63,512 nt of DNA. Origin: Amaricoccus solimangrovi. GTDB taxonomy: Bacteria > Pseudomonadota > Alphaproteobacteria > Rhodobacterales > Rhodobacteraceae. The translations under genes were made by a program, and so were the position numbers. A model generated the notes under the pieces. That model was not told the DNA's origin and made no database searches. It saw only the letters and a list, made by a program, of their open reading frames with translations. Positions 55,701 through 63,443 of this stretch are shown here, piece by piece; the first letter of the stretch is position 1; each line of letters starts with the position of its first letter. The stretch lies in assembly GCF_006385685.1 (NCBI RefSeq), contig NZ_VFRP01000024.1:1-63512 (forward strand), read 5' to 3'.

Positions 55701-56573
55701 ATGATCGACCTCGCGAAGATCCGCGCGATAGATTTCCACACCCACGCAGAGGAGCCCTGCGGCTGTCACGCCGACGACGGCTACGACGATCTCCAGGCGG
55801 CGATGGCGGAGTATTTCCACGCGCCGTGGGACCATCCGCCGACGCTTCCGCGAACGGCGGCGCATTACCGCACGCAGGGGATCGCCGCCGTGATCTTTCC
55901 GGTGGACGCCGAGCGCGAGACGGGTTTCCGGCGCTACGACAATTTCGAGATGGCCGATCTCGCCGCCGAGCATTCGGACATCCTGATCCCCTTCGCCTCG
56001 ATCGACCCCGCGAGGGGCCGCGCGGGCGCGCGGGAGGCGCGGCGGCTCGTGGCGGAGCACGGGATCCAGGGGTTCAAGTTCCACCCGACGATGCAGGGCT
56101 TCTACCCGAACGACCGCGCCGCCTATCCGCTCTACGAGGCGATCGCGGAGACCGGCAAGCCCGCGCTCTTCCACACCGGCCAGACCGGCGTCGGCTCGGG
56201 CATGCGCGGCGGGATGGGGATGCGGCTCAAATACTCGAACCCGATGCATCTCGACGACGTGGCGGCGGATTTCCCCGACATGCCGATCATCGCGGCGCAT
56301 CCCTCCTTCCCCTGGCAGGAGGAAGCGCTCGCCGTCGCCGTGCACAAGCCCAACGTCTGGATCGATCTCTCGGGCTGGCGGCCGAAGTACTTCCCGCCGA
56401 TCCTGATCCAGTACGCGAACACGCTGCTGAGGGACCGGATGCTGTTCGGCTCCGACTGGCCGATGATCCGGCCCGAGGGCTGGCTCGCCGAATTCGAGGC
56501 GCTGCCGATCCGGGGCCATGCGCGCCCGGGCATTCTCAAGGACAACGCGGCGCGGCTGCTGCGGCTCTCATAG
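55701..56573 (+). CDS. Amidohydrolase family 2 protein
   Basis: A 290-residue metal-dependent TIM-barrel protein of the amidohydrolase-2 (ACMSD-like) group. It has the metal HxH in IDFHTHAEEP, GIQGFKFHPTMQGFYPND, ALFHTGQTGVG, IIAAHPSFPW and the metal aspartate in MLFGSDWPMI. Members decarboxylate or hydrolyse aromatic-derived compounds. It lies between the MBL-fold and acyl-CoA dehydrogenase genes in the hydroxycinnamate cluster, suggesting a related aromatic substrate, for example a resorcylate- or phenylacrylate-like acid, but the reaction is unproven. No signal peptide; cytoplasmic. Confidence 0.88.
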   Translation: MIDLAKIRAIDFHTHAEEPCGCHADDGYDDLQAAMAEYFHAPWDHPPTLPRTAAHYRTQGIAAVIFPVDAERETGFRRYDNFEMADLAAEHSDILIPFASIDPARGRAGAREARRLVAEHGIQGFKFHPTMQGFYPNDRAAYPLYEAIAETGKPALFHTGQTGVGSGMRGGMGMRLKYSNPMHLDDVAADFPDMPIIAAHPSFPWQEEALAVAVHKPNVWIDLSGWRPKYFPPILIQYANTLLRDRMLFGSDWPMIRPEGWLAEFEALPIRGHARPGILKDNAARLLRLS

Positions 56574-56585
56574 AGGGAGGCAAGG

Positions 56586-58166
56586 ATGATCGCGTTTCAG
56601 GCGCCGGTGGAGGACATTCTCTTCGCGCTCGACCTGGCGGGGGCCGGGCGGCTGCCCGACTGGGACCAGGATCTGGCACGGGAGGTCCTCGTCCAGTTCG
56701 CCCGGTTCGCCGAGGGCGAGATCGCGCCGCTCGACGAGCCGGGCGACCGGGAGGGCTGCCGGCTCGAAGGCGGGCGCGTCATCATGCCGGGGGGTTTCGC
56801 CGCCGCCTGGGCGGCGCTCGTCGAACAGGGTTGGCATACGATCGGCCTGCCGGAGCAATGGGGCGGGCAGGGGCTTCCCGGCCCCCTGCTCGGCGCGGTC
56901 AGCGAGATCTTCGCGGGGGCGAACCACAGCCTGCAGATGGTGACTGCGCTCGTCCCCGGCGCGGCGCGGACGATCCTCGCCTTCGGCACCGAGGAACAGA
57001 AGGCGCGCTGGCTGCCTCGGCTCGCGTCGGGAGAGTGGCTTGCCACCATGGCGATCACCGAGCCGGGCGCGGGCTCCGACCTCTCCGGCCTGCGGACCCG
57101 GGCGGAGCGCGCGGGCGATCTCTGGCGGATCGAGGGGGAGAAGATCTTCATCTCCGGCGGCGACCACGACCTCAGCCCCCGTGTCCTGCACCTCGTCCTC
57201 GCCCGCACCGGCGCGGCGGCGGAGGGGACGCGGGGGCTGAGCCTCTTCCTCGTGCCCTCGCATGACGCGGAGGGCGTCCGCGCGCCGGTCCGGGTGACCC
57301 GGATCGAGGAGAAGATGGGACTGCATGCCTCGCCGACCTGCCAGCTCGCCTTCGAGGGCGCGGGCGCGGAACTCCTCGGCCACGAGGGGGGCGGCCTCGG
57401 GGCCATGTTCACGATGATGAACCACGCCCGGCTCGACGTGGCGCTGCAGGGCGTGGCCCATGCCGCCCGCGCGAGCCATGTCGCGCGAAGCTACGCGGCG
57501 GAGCGGCGGCAGGGCGGCGGCCCGATCGCCGGCCATCCCGACGTGGCGCGGATGCTCGACACGGCGGAGGCGGGCGCGCTCGGCGCGCGGCTGCTCGCGC
57601 TGACCGCGCAGGTGGAACTCGCGGAGAAGGGCGACACGCCGCTCGTCGATTTCCTGACGCCGGTCTGCAAGGTGCTCGGCACCGAGGCGGGGATCGCCGC
57701 GGCCGATCTCGCGATCCAGGTGCTCGGCGGCTACGGCTATCTCCGCGAATACCGCGTCGAGCAGACTTGGCGCGACGCGCGGATCACCGCGATCTACGAG
57801 GGTGCGAACGGGATCCACGCCCGGGCGCTGGCGACGCGCGGCCTGACGCAAGGGGGCGGCGCGGCGGCCGATGCCTTCGAGACCCTGATGGCGCGCGCGC
57901 CGGAGATCGCCGGGCCGCTCGCGCTCTGGCGCGACGCGCGCCGCCGCGTGGCCGCCTCCGACCGGCCGGAGGCGCTCGCGCACGCCTTCATGAAGCTCAC
58001 CGGCGCGGTGGCGCTCGGCTTCGCCTGGGCGCGGCTCGGCGCGGCGGCGGAGCGCGCGCCGGATCCGGCGCGGCTTGCGCGGATCGCCGCGCGCGTCAGG
58101 GCGGAGACGGAGGCGGGCGCGGCCTGCTGGGGCGCGCTCTGCGCCGCGGAACCGGAGGCCGGGTGA
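56586..58166 (+). CDS. Acyl-CoA dehydrogenase
   Basis: A 526-residue FAD enzyme of the acyl-CoA dehydrogenase family. It has the mid-domain EWLATMAITEPGAGSDLSGL and KIFISGGDHDLSPRVLHLVL, and the C-terminal ALDH-like helix region VLGGYGYLREYRVEQTWRDA followed by ITAIYEGANGIHA with the catalytic glutamate. The size and the ITxIYEGxNGI pattern place it near DmdC/FadE-type large dehydrogenases. In this cluster it could dehydrogenate an arylpropionyl-CoA such as dihydro-4-coumaroyl-CoA to the hydroxycinnamoyl-CoA used by the hydratase-lyase. That role is inferred from context. It is the last rightward gene before a convergent TssM-like gene. Confidence 0.9.
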   Translation: MIAFQAPVEDILFALDLAGAGRLPDWDQDLAREVLVQFARFAEGEIAPLDEPGDREGCRLEGGRVIMPGGFAAAWAALVEQGWHTIGLPEQWGGQGLPGPLLGAVSEIFAGANHSLQMVTALVPGAARTILAFGTEEQKARWLPRLASGEWLATMAITEPGAGSDLSGLRTRAERAGDLWRIEGEKIFISGGDHDLSPRVLHLVLARTGAAAEGTRGLSLFLVPSHDAEGVRAPVRVTRIEEKMGLHASPTCQLAFEGAGAELLGHEGGGLGAMFTMMNHARLDVALQGVAHAARASHVARSYAAERRQGGGPIAGHPDVARMLDTAEAGALGARLLALTAQVELAEKGDTPLVDFLTPVCKVLGTEAGIAAADLAIQVLGGYGYLREYRVEQTWRDARITAIYEGANGIHARALATRGLTQGGGAAADAFETLMARAPEIAGPLALWRDARRRVAASDRPEALAHAFMKLTGAVALGFAWARLGAAAERAPDPARLARIAARVRAETEAGAACWGALCAAEPEAG

Positions 58167-58175
58167 TCCCGCTCG

Positions 58176-60662
58176 TCAGAGCGTCGGCGGGCAGGAGAGC
58201 CCGGCGAGCAGCGCGCGCGCGGCGATCGGGTTCTCCGCCTTCGGAAAGGTCAGTTCGAGAAAGAGCCTCTCGCTCCCGATCCTGACGTCGAGCAGGAAGC
58301 GGCGGCCGTCATCCCGCGCGCGCGGATGCGACCCGTCGAGGAAGCGCAGCAGGCCCCAGGGCCCGGGCCAGGCCTGCCGGGCCGGACCGGCGCCGGATCC
58401 ATCCGCGAAGTCGATCGCGAGTCCCTCGGCGGGCCGGGGCCCCGGCCAGGCGAGGGTGCCGGGCACGCCGGAGGGATCGATCGCGGCGCTTGCCCCGCCG
58501 AGTTCCGCCGTCGCGGGTCCGGCGCCGCTGCGCGCCAGCGCCGCGAGCGTGAAGCCGGCGCCCGAGGGATCGGGAAAGAGCGCCGCCCCGGCCTGGGCCG
58601 CCTGCTCGAAGAAGGCCGCGCTCTCGGGCGCGAAACCCGAAAGGCGCGCCTCGGGCTTCCAGGACCAGGGCGAGGCGGAGGCGTCGAGGAGCGGCGCGAC
58701 CTCGGCCGCGACGAAGCGGGGCAGGGCGCCGTCCGGGCCGAGGAAGCCCGTCACCGCCGCCACGTCGGCGTCCGCGCCCTCGGCTGCGAAGGGATAGCGC
58801 CCGCCGAGCGCCGCCCGGCAGGCCGCCGAAAGGCCGCCGTCCCAGAGCAGCGCGGCGCGTGGCCGGGTGCCGCCGCGCGCCGCCGCCGCCTGCGCCAGCA
58901 CGTCCTCGATCACCTGCGCGACGAGGCGCGGCGCGAGGTTCAGCGTCGCGATCGAGGCGGCGCGGCTCTCGACATCCATCAGCCGCCGCCGGCTGGCCTC
59001 GGCGTCGGTATCGGTGGCGCGCAGCGCGATGTTGAGCCCGGCGAAGAGCTGGCCGATGCCGGCCATCTCGCCGCGGTTCACGAAGCCGATCGTCGGGCCG
59101 AAGACGGCGGCGATGCGCTGCTGGTCCGTGACCGGGCGGCTCCGGTCCTCGCCGCCGACCTCGCGCCAGGTGGCACGGAACAGCGCCGCGAGCGGCGAGG
59201 CCGGCTGTCCCAGCACGCCGCTGACGAGAAGCGCGCCGGCGCGGTCGGTGAAGGGGCGCACGCGCAGATCCGCGAGCTTCTCCGCCCAGGCATCGAGCGT
59301 CGCGCCCTGCAGCCGGTCGAGCAGCGCCGCCTCGGTTGCGATCGCGCGGGGGGCCACGCCGGTGACGCGCAGCCATTCCCGGCTCGCGCGGTCGATCGCG
59401 CGCCGCGCGCCGCCGCCCCGCGCATAAGCCCAGCCGGCGGCGGTGAAGAGCCCCGGCACAGGCTCGGCCAGCGGCCGGCCTGAGCGGCGGACCAGCACGT
59501 CGGCGAGGCCCGGGATCCCGGCCGGGGACCAGCCCGGCAGCGCCCGCGCCGCCGCGTCGCGCGTGAGTTCGAGCAGCGCGAAATCGGTGATGTCGCCCTC
59601 GCCCGCGATCTCGCGCGCCTGTTCGAGCAGTTGCGGATCGGGCGGGGGCAGGCCGCTGGCGGGGCCGGTCAGCGCCCCGGCATGCGGCGCCAGATCGCCG
59701 AGGATCGGATCGGCCCCGGCGCGGCTTTCGAGCCATCCGGCGAGGAAGCCCGGCTGCCAGGGATCCGCGCCTCCGAGGATCGCGAGACCCCGGATCGTGT
59801 CGTAGCTCTCGCGCGACCCGCCCTCGCTCGCCAGCGCCGCGTCGAAGGCGGCGGCGAGCATCGGCGGCACCAGCGCGTCCGCGGCGGCGGCGTAGCGCGC
59901 GCGCGCGATCGCCCCCGGCGCGTAGCGGCCCGCGAAGGGGGCGAGGCCGAGCGGACCCTCTCCCGCGCGCGCCTCGACTTCCTCCATCGCGCGCCGCAGA
60001 TCGTCGAGCGCCCGCGTCGCCGCCCCGGGATCGGCGGAGCCGGCCGCGATCACCGTCTCCGCCCGCGGAATCTCTGCCACGAGTCCGGCGGCGTAGCGCC
60101 ATTCGGCCCAGCCCGACCAGGCGGCGAGGACGAGAGCCACGCCGAGCGGCACGATGAGCCCCCAGGGTGGCGGCTCGGCCTCGCGCGCGGGCGGCGCGGC
60201 GCGGACCGCCTCCTCGCAATGGCGCAGGAAGCGGGCGAGGTCGCGGTCACGTGGCCCGCGCGCCTCCGCCGCCGCGCGCCGCCGCGCGACCTGTTCCGCG
60301 CCGGGATCGGCGATGCCGGGCAGCGCGCGGCGGCGGGCCCTGGTCCAGCGCGATGGCGACATCGCCGGATTGGAGCGCGCCCGCGCGTCGACGACCGCGA
60401 TCAGCCCGTCGCGCGCCGCGCCGATCGCCGCGGGCGACAGGCGCGCGCCGAGCGCCGCCGTCTCGAAAGCTTCCGCCCGCCGCCGCGCCTCGAGCGCGAG
60501 CGCGCGGGCGTCGGGGCGCGGGTCGCGCGCCGCCTCGGCTGCGAGCGCGAGCAGCGGGCCCGCGAGGCCGGCGAAGACGTCGCCGCGCCCCTCGGGCGTC
60601 GAAGGGGGCGCCGCGCCGGGGGGCGGCCGGATGACGGTGCGGGGGGCGTCGCGCTCCGGCAT
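58176..60662 (-). CDS. TssL-like/TssM-like fusion of type VI secretion type
   Basis: An 828-residue inner-membrane protein. Residues 1-100 start with TVIRPPPGA and contain LAGPLLALAAEAARDPRPDA and SPAAIGAARDGLIAVVDARA, a degenerate match to the cytoplasmic domain of TssL/IcmH. One membrane helix follows at about 168-190 (LIVPLGVALVLAAWSGWAEW). The rest is the periplasmic part of TssM/IcmF: PLGLAPFAGRYAPGAIARAR, YDTIRGLAILGGADPWQPGF and the IcmF C-terminal segment near residue 770, with ARQAWPGPWGLLRFLDGS. The cytoplasmic NTPase-like domain of TssM is missing. It is the last gene of a PP2C-M15-fusion operon. It may be a remodelled T6SS membrane-complex protein or part of a different envelope machine. 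Confidence 0.75.
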   Translation of the reverse strand: MPERDAPRTVIRPPPGAAPPSTPEGRGDVFAGLAGPLLALAAEAARDPRPDARALALEARRRAEAFETAALGARLSPAAIGAARDGLIAVVDARARSNPAMSPSRWTRARRRALPGIADPGAEQVARRRAAAEARGPRDRDLARFLRHCEEAVRAAPPAREAEPPPWGLIVPLGVALVLAAWSGWAEWRYAAGLVAEIPRAETVIAAGSADPGAATRALDDLRRAMEEVEARAGEGPLGLAPFAGRYAPGAIARARYAAAADALVPPMLAAAFDAALASEGGSRESYDTIRGLAILGGADPWQPGFLAGWLESRAGADPILGDLAPHAGALTGPASGLPPPDPQLLEQAREIAGEGDITDFALLELTRDAAARALPGWSPAGIPGLADVLVRRSGRPLAEPVPGLFTAAGWAYARGGGARRAIDRASREWLRVTGVAPRAIATEAALLDRLQGATLDAWAEKLADLRVRPFTDRAGALLVSGVLGQPASPLAALFRATWREVGGEDRSRPVTDQQRIAAVFGPTIGFVNRGEMAGIGQLFAGLNIALRATDTDAEASRRRLMDVESRAASIATLNLAPRLVAQVIEDVLAQAAAARGGTRPRAALLWDGGLSAACRAALGGRYPFAAEGADADVAAVTGFLGPDGALPRFVAAEVAPLLDASASPWSWKPEARLSGFAPESAAFFEQAAQAGAALFPDPSGAGFTLAALARSGAGPATAELGGASAAIDPSGVPGTLAWPGPRPAEGLAIDFADGSGAGPARQAWPGPWGLLRFLDGSHPRARDDGRRFLLDVRIGSERLFLELTFPKAENPIAARALLAGLSCPPTL

Positions 60663-60668
60663 CGCCGG

Positions 60669-61520
60669 TCAGAGGCGCCCCTGCGCCGCCCATGTGTCGA
60701 GCAGCGCCTCGCCCGGCTCGAAATGCATCGAATCCTCGCGCTCGTAGCCGGCACCCCAGAACCAGCCGGCGTCGTTGAAGAATTCCGCCAGCACGACGAG
60801 ACCGAACTGGGTCGACCTGTCGCCCATCCGGTCGAGATTGCCCGAGAGCGTGAGGTCGATCGCCATTCCCCAGGCGTGGGAGGAGACGGTGCCGGGCGCG
60901 CCGCGCACATGGCGCGCGCAGAGTGCCCCGGCGGTGCCGAGCGCGGCGTAGACGGCGGGTTCGTCGCGGGCGAGCCTGTCCATGATCTCCCCGAGCGAGT
61001 CGAGCGCGGGCCTCACCATCGTGACCTCGATGGGCCCGACCTTGCGCGTCTCGAGCAGGGCGTTGAGCTTCGGGTTCGTCACCGGCTGGCAGGTGTCGGA
61101 ATAGCTTGCGCGCGGCTCGCCGAGGAGCGCGCGCAGCGTCGCCGGCGTCGGCCGGTCGATGCCCTTGTTGAACCGGCCCTTGGCGAGCAGCATGCCTTCG
61201 ATCAGATCCTCGTTGCCCGGGGACGGGGCGAGGCCCGGCGAAACGGGCGGCGGGGCCGGGACCGGGACCGGCGGGGCCGCCAGCGTCGCGAGCCGGTCGT
61301 TCACCCCGTCGATCTGGCGCCGCAGCGTCTCCACCGCCTGTTCGAGCGCGCCGATCCGCGCCTCCTTCGCGTCGAGGTCGCGGTTGACGCGCGCCAGCAT
61401 CGCTTCCGGCCCGCTGTCCTTGGCCCCGCGCAGCAGGTCGCCGACCAGCGCGAAGGCGACGGCGGCGAGCACGATGCCGCCGCCGATCACCACCGCGCTC
61501 AGAAGCCCCTCGGAGCGCAT
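60669..61520 (-). CDS. Membrane-anchored M15-type peptidoglycan peptidase
   Basis: A 283-residue protein. An N-terminal membrane helix (LLSAVVIGGGIVLAAVAFAL) is followed by a coiled coil at about residues 40-80 (EARIGALEQAVETLRRQI), a proline-rich linker and an M15/VanY-like zinc peptidase domain. The metal motif is SSHAWGMAIDLTLSG (histidine and aspartate), and a later EREDSMHFE supplies another histidine. M15 enzymes cut peptidoglycan stem peptides. Encoded between a PP2C phosphatase and a TssM-like protein, it could open the cell wall for a trans-envelope complex, as proposed for TagX-type L,D-endopeptidases of Acinetobacter T6SS. A strong GGGGGAGG ribosome-binding site supports the start. 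Confidence 0.82.
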   Translation of the reverse strand: MRSEGLLSAVVIGGGIVLAAVAFALVGDLLRGAKDSGPEAMLARVNRDLDAKEARIGALEQAVETLRRQIDGVNDRLATLAAPPVPVPAPPPVSPGLAPSPGNEDLIEGMLLAKGRFNKGIDRPTPATLRALLGEPRASYSDTCQPVTNPKLNALLETRKVGPIEVTMVRPALDSLGEIMDRLARDEPAVYAALGTAGALCARHVRGAPGTVSSHAWGMAIDLTLSGNLDRMGDRSTQFGLVVLAEFFNDAGWFWGAGYEREDSMHFEPGEALLDTWAAQGRL

Positions 61521-61549
61521 CCGCGCCTCCCCCGCCGCCTCCCGGTTCC

Positions 61550-62293
61550 TCACGCCTCCGCGACGCGCACCACGACGACCGAGACATTGTCCGGCGCCCC
61601 TCGGGTCAGCGCAAGCTCGACGAGCGCCTGGCAGGCCCGTTCCGGATCGGGGGCCGCGGCCATCAGCCCGGCGATCTCCGGCTCGCCCGCGCAGCGGGTC
61701 AGCCCGTCGGAGCAGAGCAGCAGGCCGTCGCCGCCCCGGAGTTCGAGATCGGTGAACTCCGGCGTCGCCTCGGCGCCGCTGCCGATGGCGCGGGTCACGA
61801 CATTGGACTGGGGGTGGTGGTCGGCCTCGGCGGGATCGAGCGCGCCCTGGTCGACCAGTTCCTGCACCAGCGAATGATCCCGGGTGATCCGGCTCAGCGC
61901 GCCGTCGCGCAGCAGATAGGCGCGGCTGTCGCCCGCCCAGGCCACGATCGCCCGCGCGCCCTGGATCATCAGCGCGACCACCGTGGCACCGATCTCGCCG
62001 AGCCCGTCGCGCCGCGCGCGCGCGCGCACATCCGCGTGCGCCTCGCGGAGCGCGCGGTCGAGCTCGTCGCGCCCGGCATCGCCATGGGGCAGGCGGGCCA
62101 GCGCGTCCACGGTCAGGTCGGCGGCGAGATCGCCATGCCCGTGCCCGCCCATCCCGTCGGCCACCGCCCAGAGCACCCCGGTCGGATCGGTGAGCAGCGC
62201 GTCCTCGTTCACCTCGCGGACCAGCCCCCGGTGGCTGAGCCCGGCGCCCGAGATCCGGAGGCGACTGGCCCCGGGAAGCGCCGCGCCGCTCAT
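61550..62293 (-). CDS. PP2C-family protein phosphatase
   Basis: A 247-residue PPM/PP2C serine/threonine phosphatase. It has the metal-site motifs LVREVNEDALL, LWAVADGMGGHGHGDLAADL, IVAWAGDSRAYLLRDG, LLLCSDGLT and the final GAPDNVSVVVVRV. In T6SS clusters a PP2C (PppA) dephosphorylates Fha or other components. No kinase gene lies in the window. It is the first gene of the leftward three-gene operon. The start MSGAALPG follows a GGGAGA sequence; an in-frame ATG 13 codons earlier is less likely. Confidence 0.92.
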   Translation of the reverse strand: MSGAALPGASRLRISGAGLSHRGLVREVNEDALLTDPTGVLWAVADGMGGHGHGDLAADLTVDALARLPHGDAGRDELDRALREAHADVRARARRDGLGEIGATVVALMIQGARAIVAWAGDSRAYLLRDGALSRITRDHSLVQELVDQGALDPAEADHHPQSNVVTRAIGSGAEATPEFTDLELRGGDGLLLCSDGLTRCAGEPEIAGLMAAAPDPERACQALVELALTRGAPDNVSVVVVRVAEA

Positions 62294-62443
62294 GGCCGGC
62301 TCTCCCGCGGCCACGCTTCCCGCGGCGGACATGTCCTGAACAGGGCCGCTTCCACGGAGGCCACCTCCCGGGCTCCACGTTGCGCGCCATCGCATCCTAC
62401 AGTAGAATGGGCGCGGGCAAAGAAGATTTGCGGGGGTGGACCT

Positions 62444-63118
62444 TTGAAGCAAATATTTGCCGTTCCGCTTGGGGCCATTCCGCTCGGTTCCATCCTGCTC
62501 GGAACCGTCTGTGGACTTTCCGCGCTCCCCTCCCATGCCCAGGACATGACCAGCGACGAGATCGCGGGCCGGTTCCGCGCCCAGCTGCGCTCGATCCGCT
62601 CCGTCCAGGCGGATCCCTCCGTCGGCATGACGCGGGGCCTCGTCCTCATTCCCGTCGCCCCGGACGAGGAGACCGCGGCGCAGGCGGAAGAGGCCGCCAC
62701 CGCCGGGGGCGGCGAGGCCGTGCTGACGCTGACCCCCGCGACCAGGGACGCCGCGCCGAAGGCGGTCTGGACGCTGCCGAAGGAGGAGCAGGTCAACGCC
62801 CGGATCACCTTCGCCTTCGATTCCGCCGCGCTGGCGGCGAGCCAGAAGCCGAAGCTGCGCGAGGTCTGCGCCGCGCTCGGCCAGGCAGGCGTGGGCGTGC
62901 TGCGCATCATCGGCCACACCGATTCCACCGGGCCCTGGGACTACAACCAGAAGCTCTCCGAACTGCGCGCCGAGGAGGTGAAGCGCTTCTTCGTCACCGA
63001 TTGCCGCGTCCCGGCCGACCGGCTGCAGGCGGTCGGGGTGGGAGAGCAGTTCCCCTACGACGAGAGCCACCCCGCCGCCGCCGCGAACCGCCGGGTGGAG
63101 TTCCAGGCGATCAGCTGA
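62444..63118 (+). CDS. OmpA-family peptidoglycan-binding protein
   Basis: A 224-residue exported protein. A signal peptide ends at SALPSHAQ; the C-terminal OmpA-like domain (about 115-224) has ITFAFDSAALAASQKPKLRE, IIGHTDSTGPWDYNQKLSEL and ANRRVEFQA, which bind diaminopimelate in peptidoglycan. The TTG start, seven bases after GGGGG, is required to include the signal peptide. It is divergent from the PP2C-M15-TssLM operon, separated by 150 bases that hold no gene and probably a shared promoter. It could anchor that envelope complex to the cell wall. Confidence 0.88.
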   Translation: MKQIFAVPLGAIPLGSILLGTVCGLSALPSHAQDMTSDEIAGRFRAQLRSIRSVQADPSVGMTRGLVLIPVAPDEETAAQAEEAATAGGGEAVLTLTPATRDAAPKAVWTLPKEEQVNARITFAFDSAALAASQKPKLREVCAALGQAGVGVLRIIGHTDSTGPWDYNQKLSELRAEEVKRFFVTDCRVPADRLQAVGVGEQFPYDESHPAAAANRRVEFQAIS

Positions 63119-63201
63119 GCGGACCGGCGGAGAGAGCCGCGCGTTAGGGAAACACGGAGCGCGGCGTTGCGGGCATGAGGGAATTCTGGAATGGTGGAAC
63201 C

Positions 63202-63384
63202 ATGAGCACACGCGCGCAACCCACGGACGCGGAAAGGTGGCCCGGGCCGCCCTCGGGCGATGTCCGGCCCGAAACGGGCTATGACGAATGGCTCGCCGCC
63301 GAGATCGAGGCCGGACGCGCCGAACTCGACGCGGGTCAGGGCATTCCCGCCGAACAGGTCTGGAAAGAACTCGGCCTTGAATGA
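63202..63384 (+). CDS. ParD-like antitoxin, partner toxin disrupted
   Basis: A 60-residue protein. Its C-terminal part WLAAEIEAGRAELDAGQGIP then AEQVWKELGLE matches the toxin-wrapping tail of ParD/StbD-like antitoxins; the N-terminal part should fold as a short ribbon-helix-helix or similar. The ATG follows GGTGGA. Its stop overlaps the ATG of the truncated toxin by four bases, the normal antitoxin-toxin arrangement. With the toxin destroyed, it is now an orphan antitoxin. Confidence 0.78.
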   Translation: MSTRAQPTDAERWPGPPSGDVRPETGYDEWLAAEIEAGRAELDAGQGIPAEQVWKELGLE

Positions 63385-63443
63385 AGGTCGTCTTCTCGCC
63401 CCGCGCCCTCCGGCGGCTGAGAGCCGGACCCGAAATGAGTTGA
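63381..63443 (+). pseudogene. ParE/RelE toxin truncated by insertion sequence
   Basis: The reading frame begins MKVVFSPRALRRL, the conserved start of ParE/RelE toxins, and after 13 codons runs into foreign sequence and a stop. The break falls at 63420, where insertion-sequence-like sequence begins. The remainder of the toxin should lie beyond the right end of the element, outside the window. Confidence 0.75.

Noticed and set aside
61550-63211. PP2C frame extended upstream to about 63.2 kb
   Set aside because: The extension runs antisense through the OmpA-family gene; the true start is at 62293 after a ribosome-binding site.
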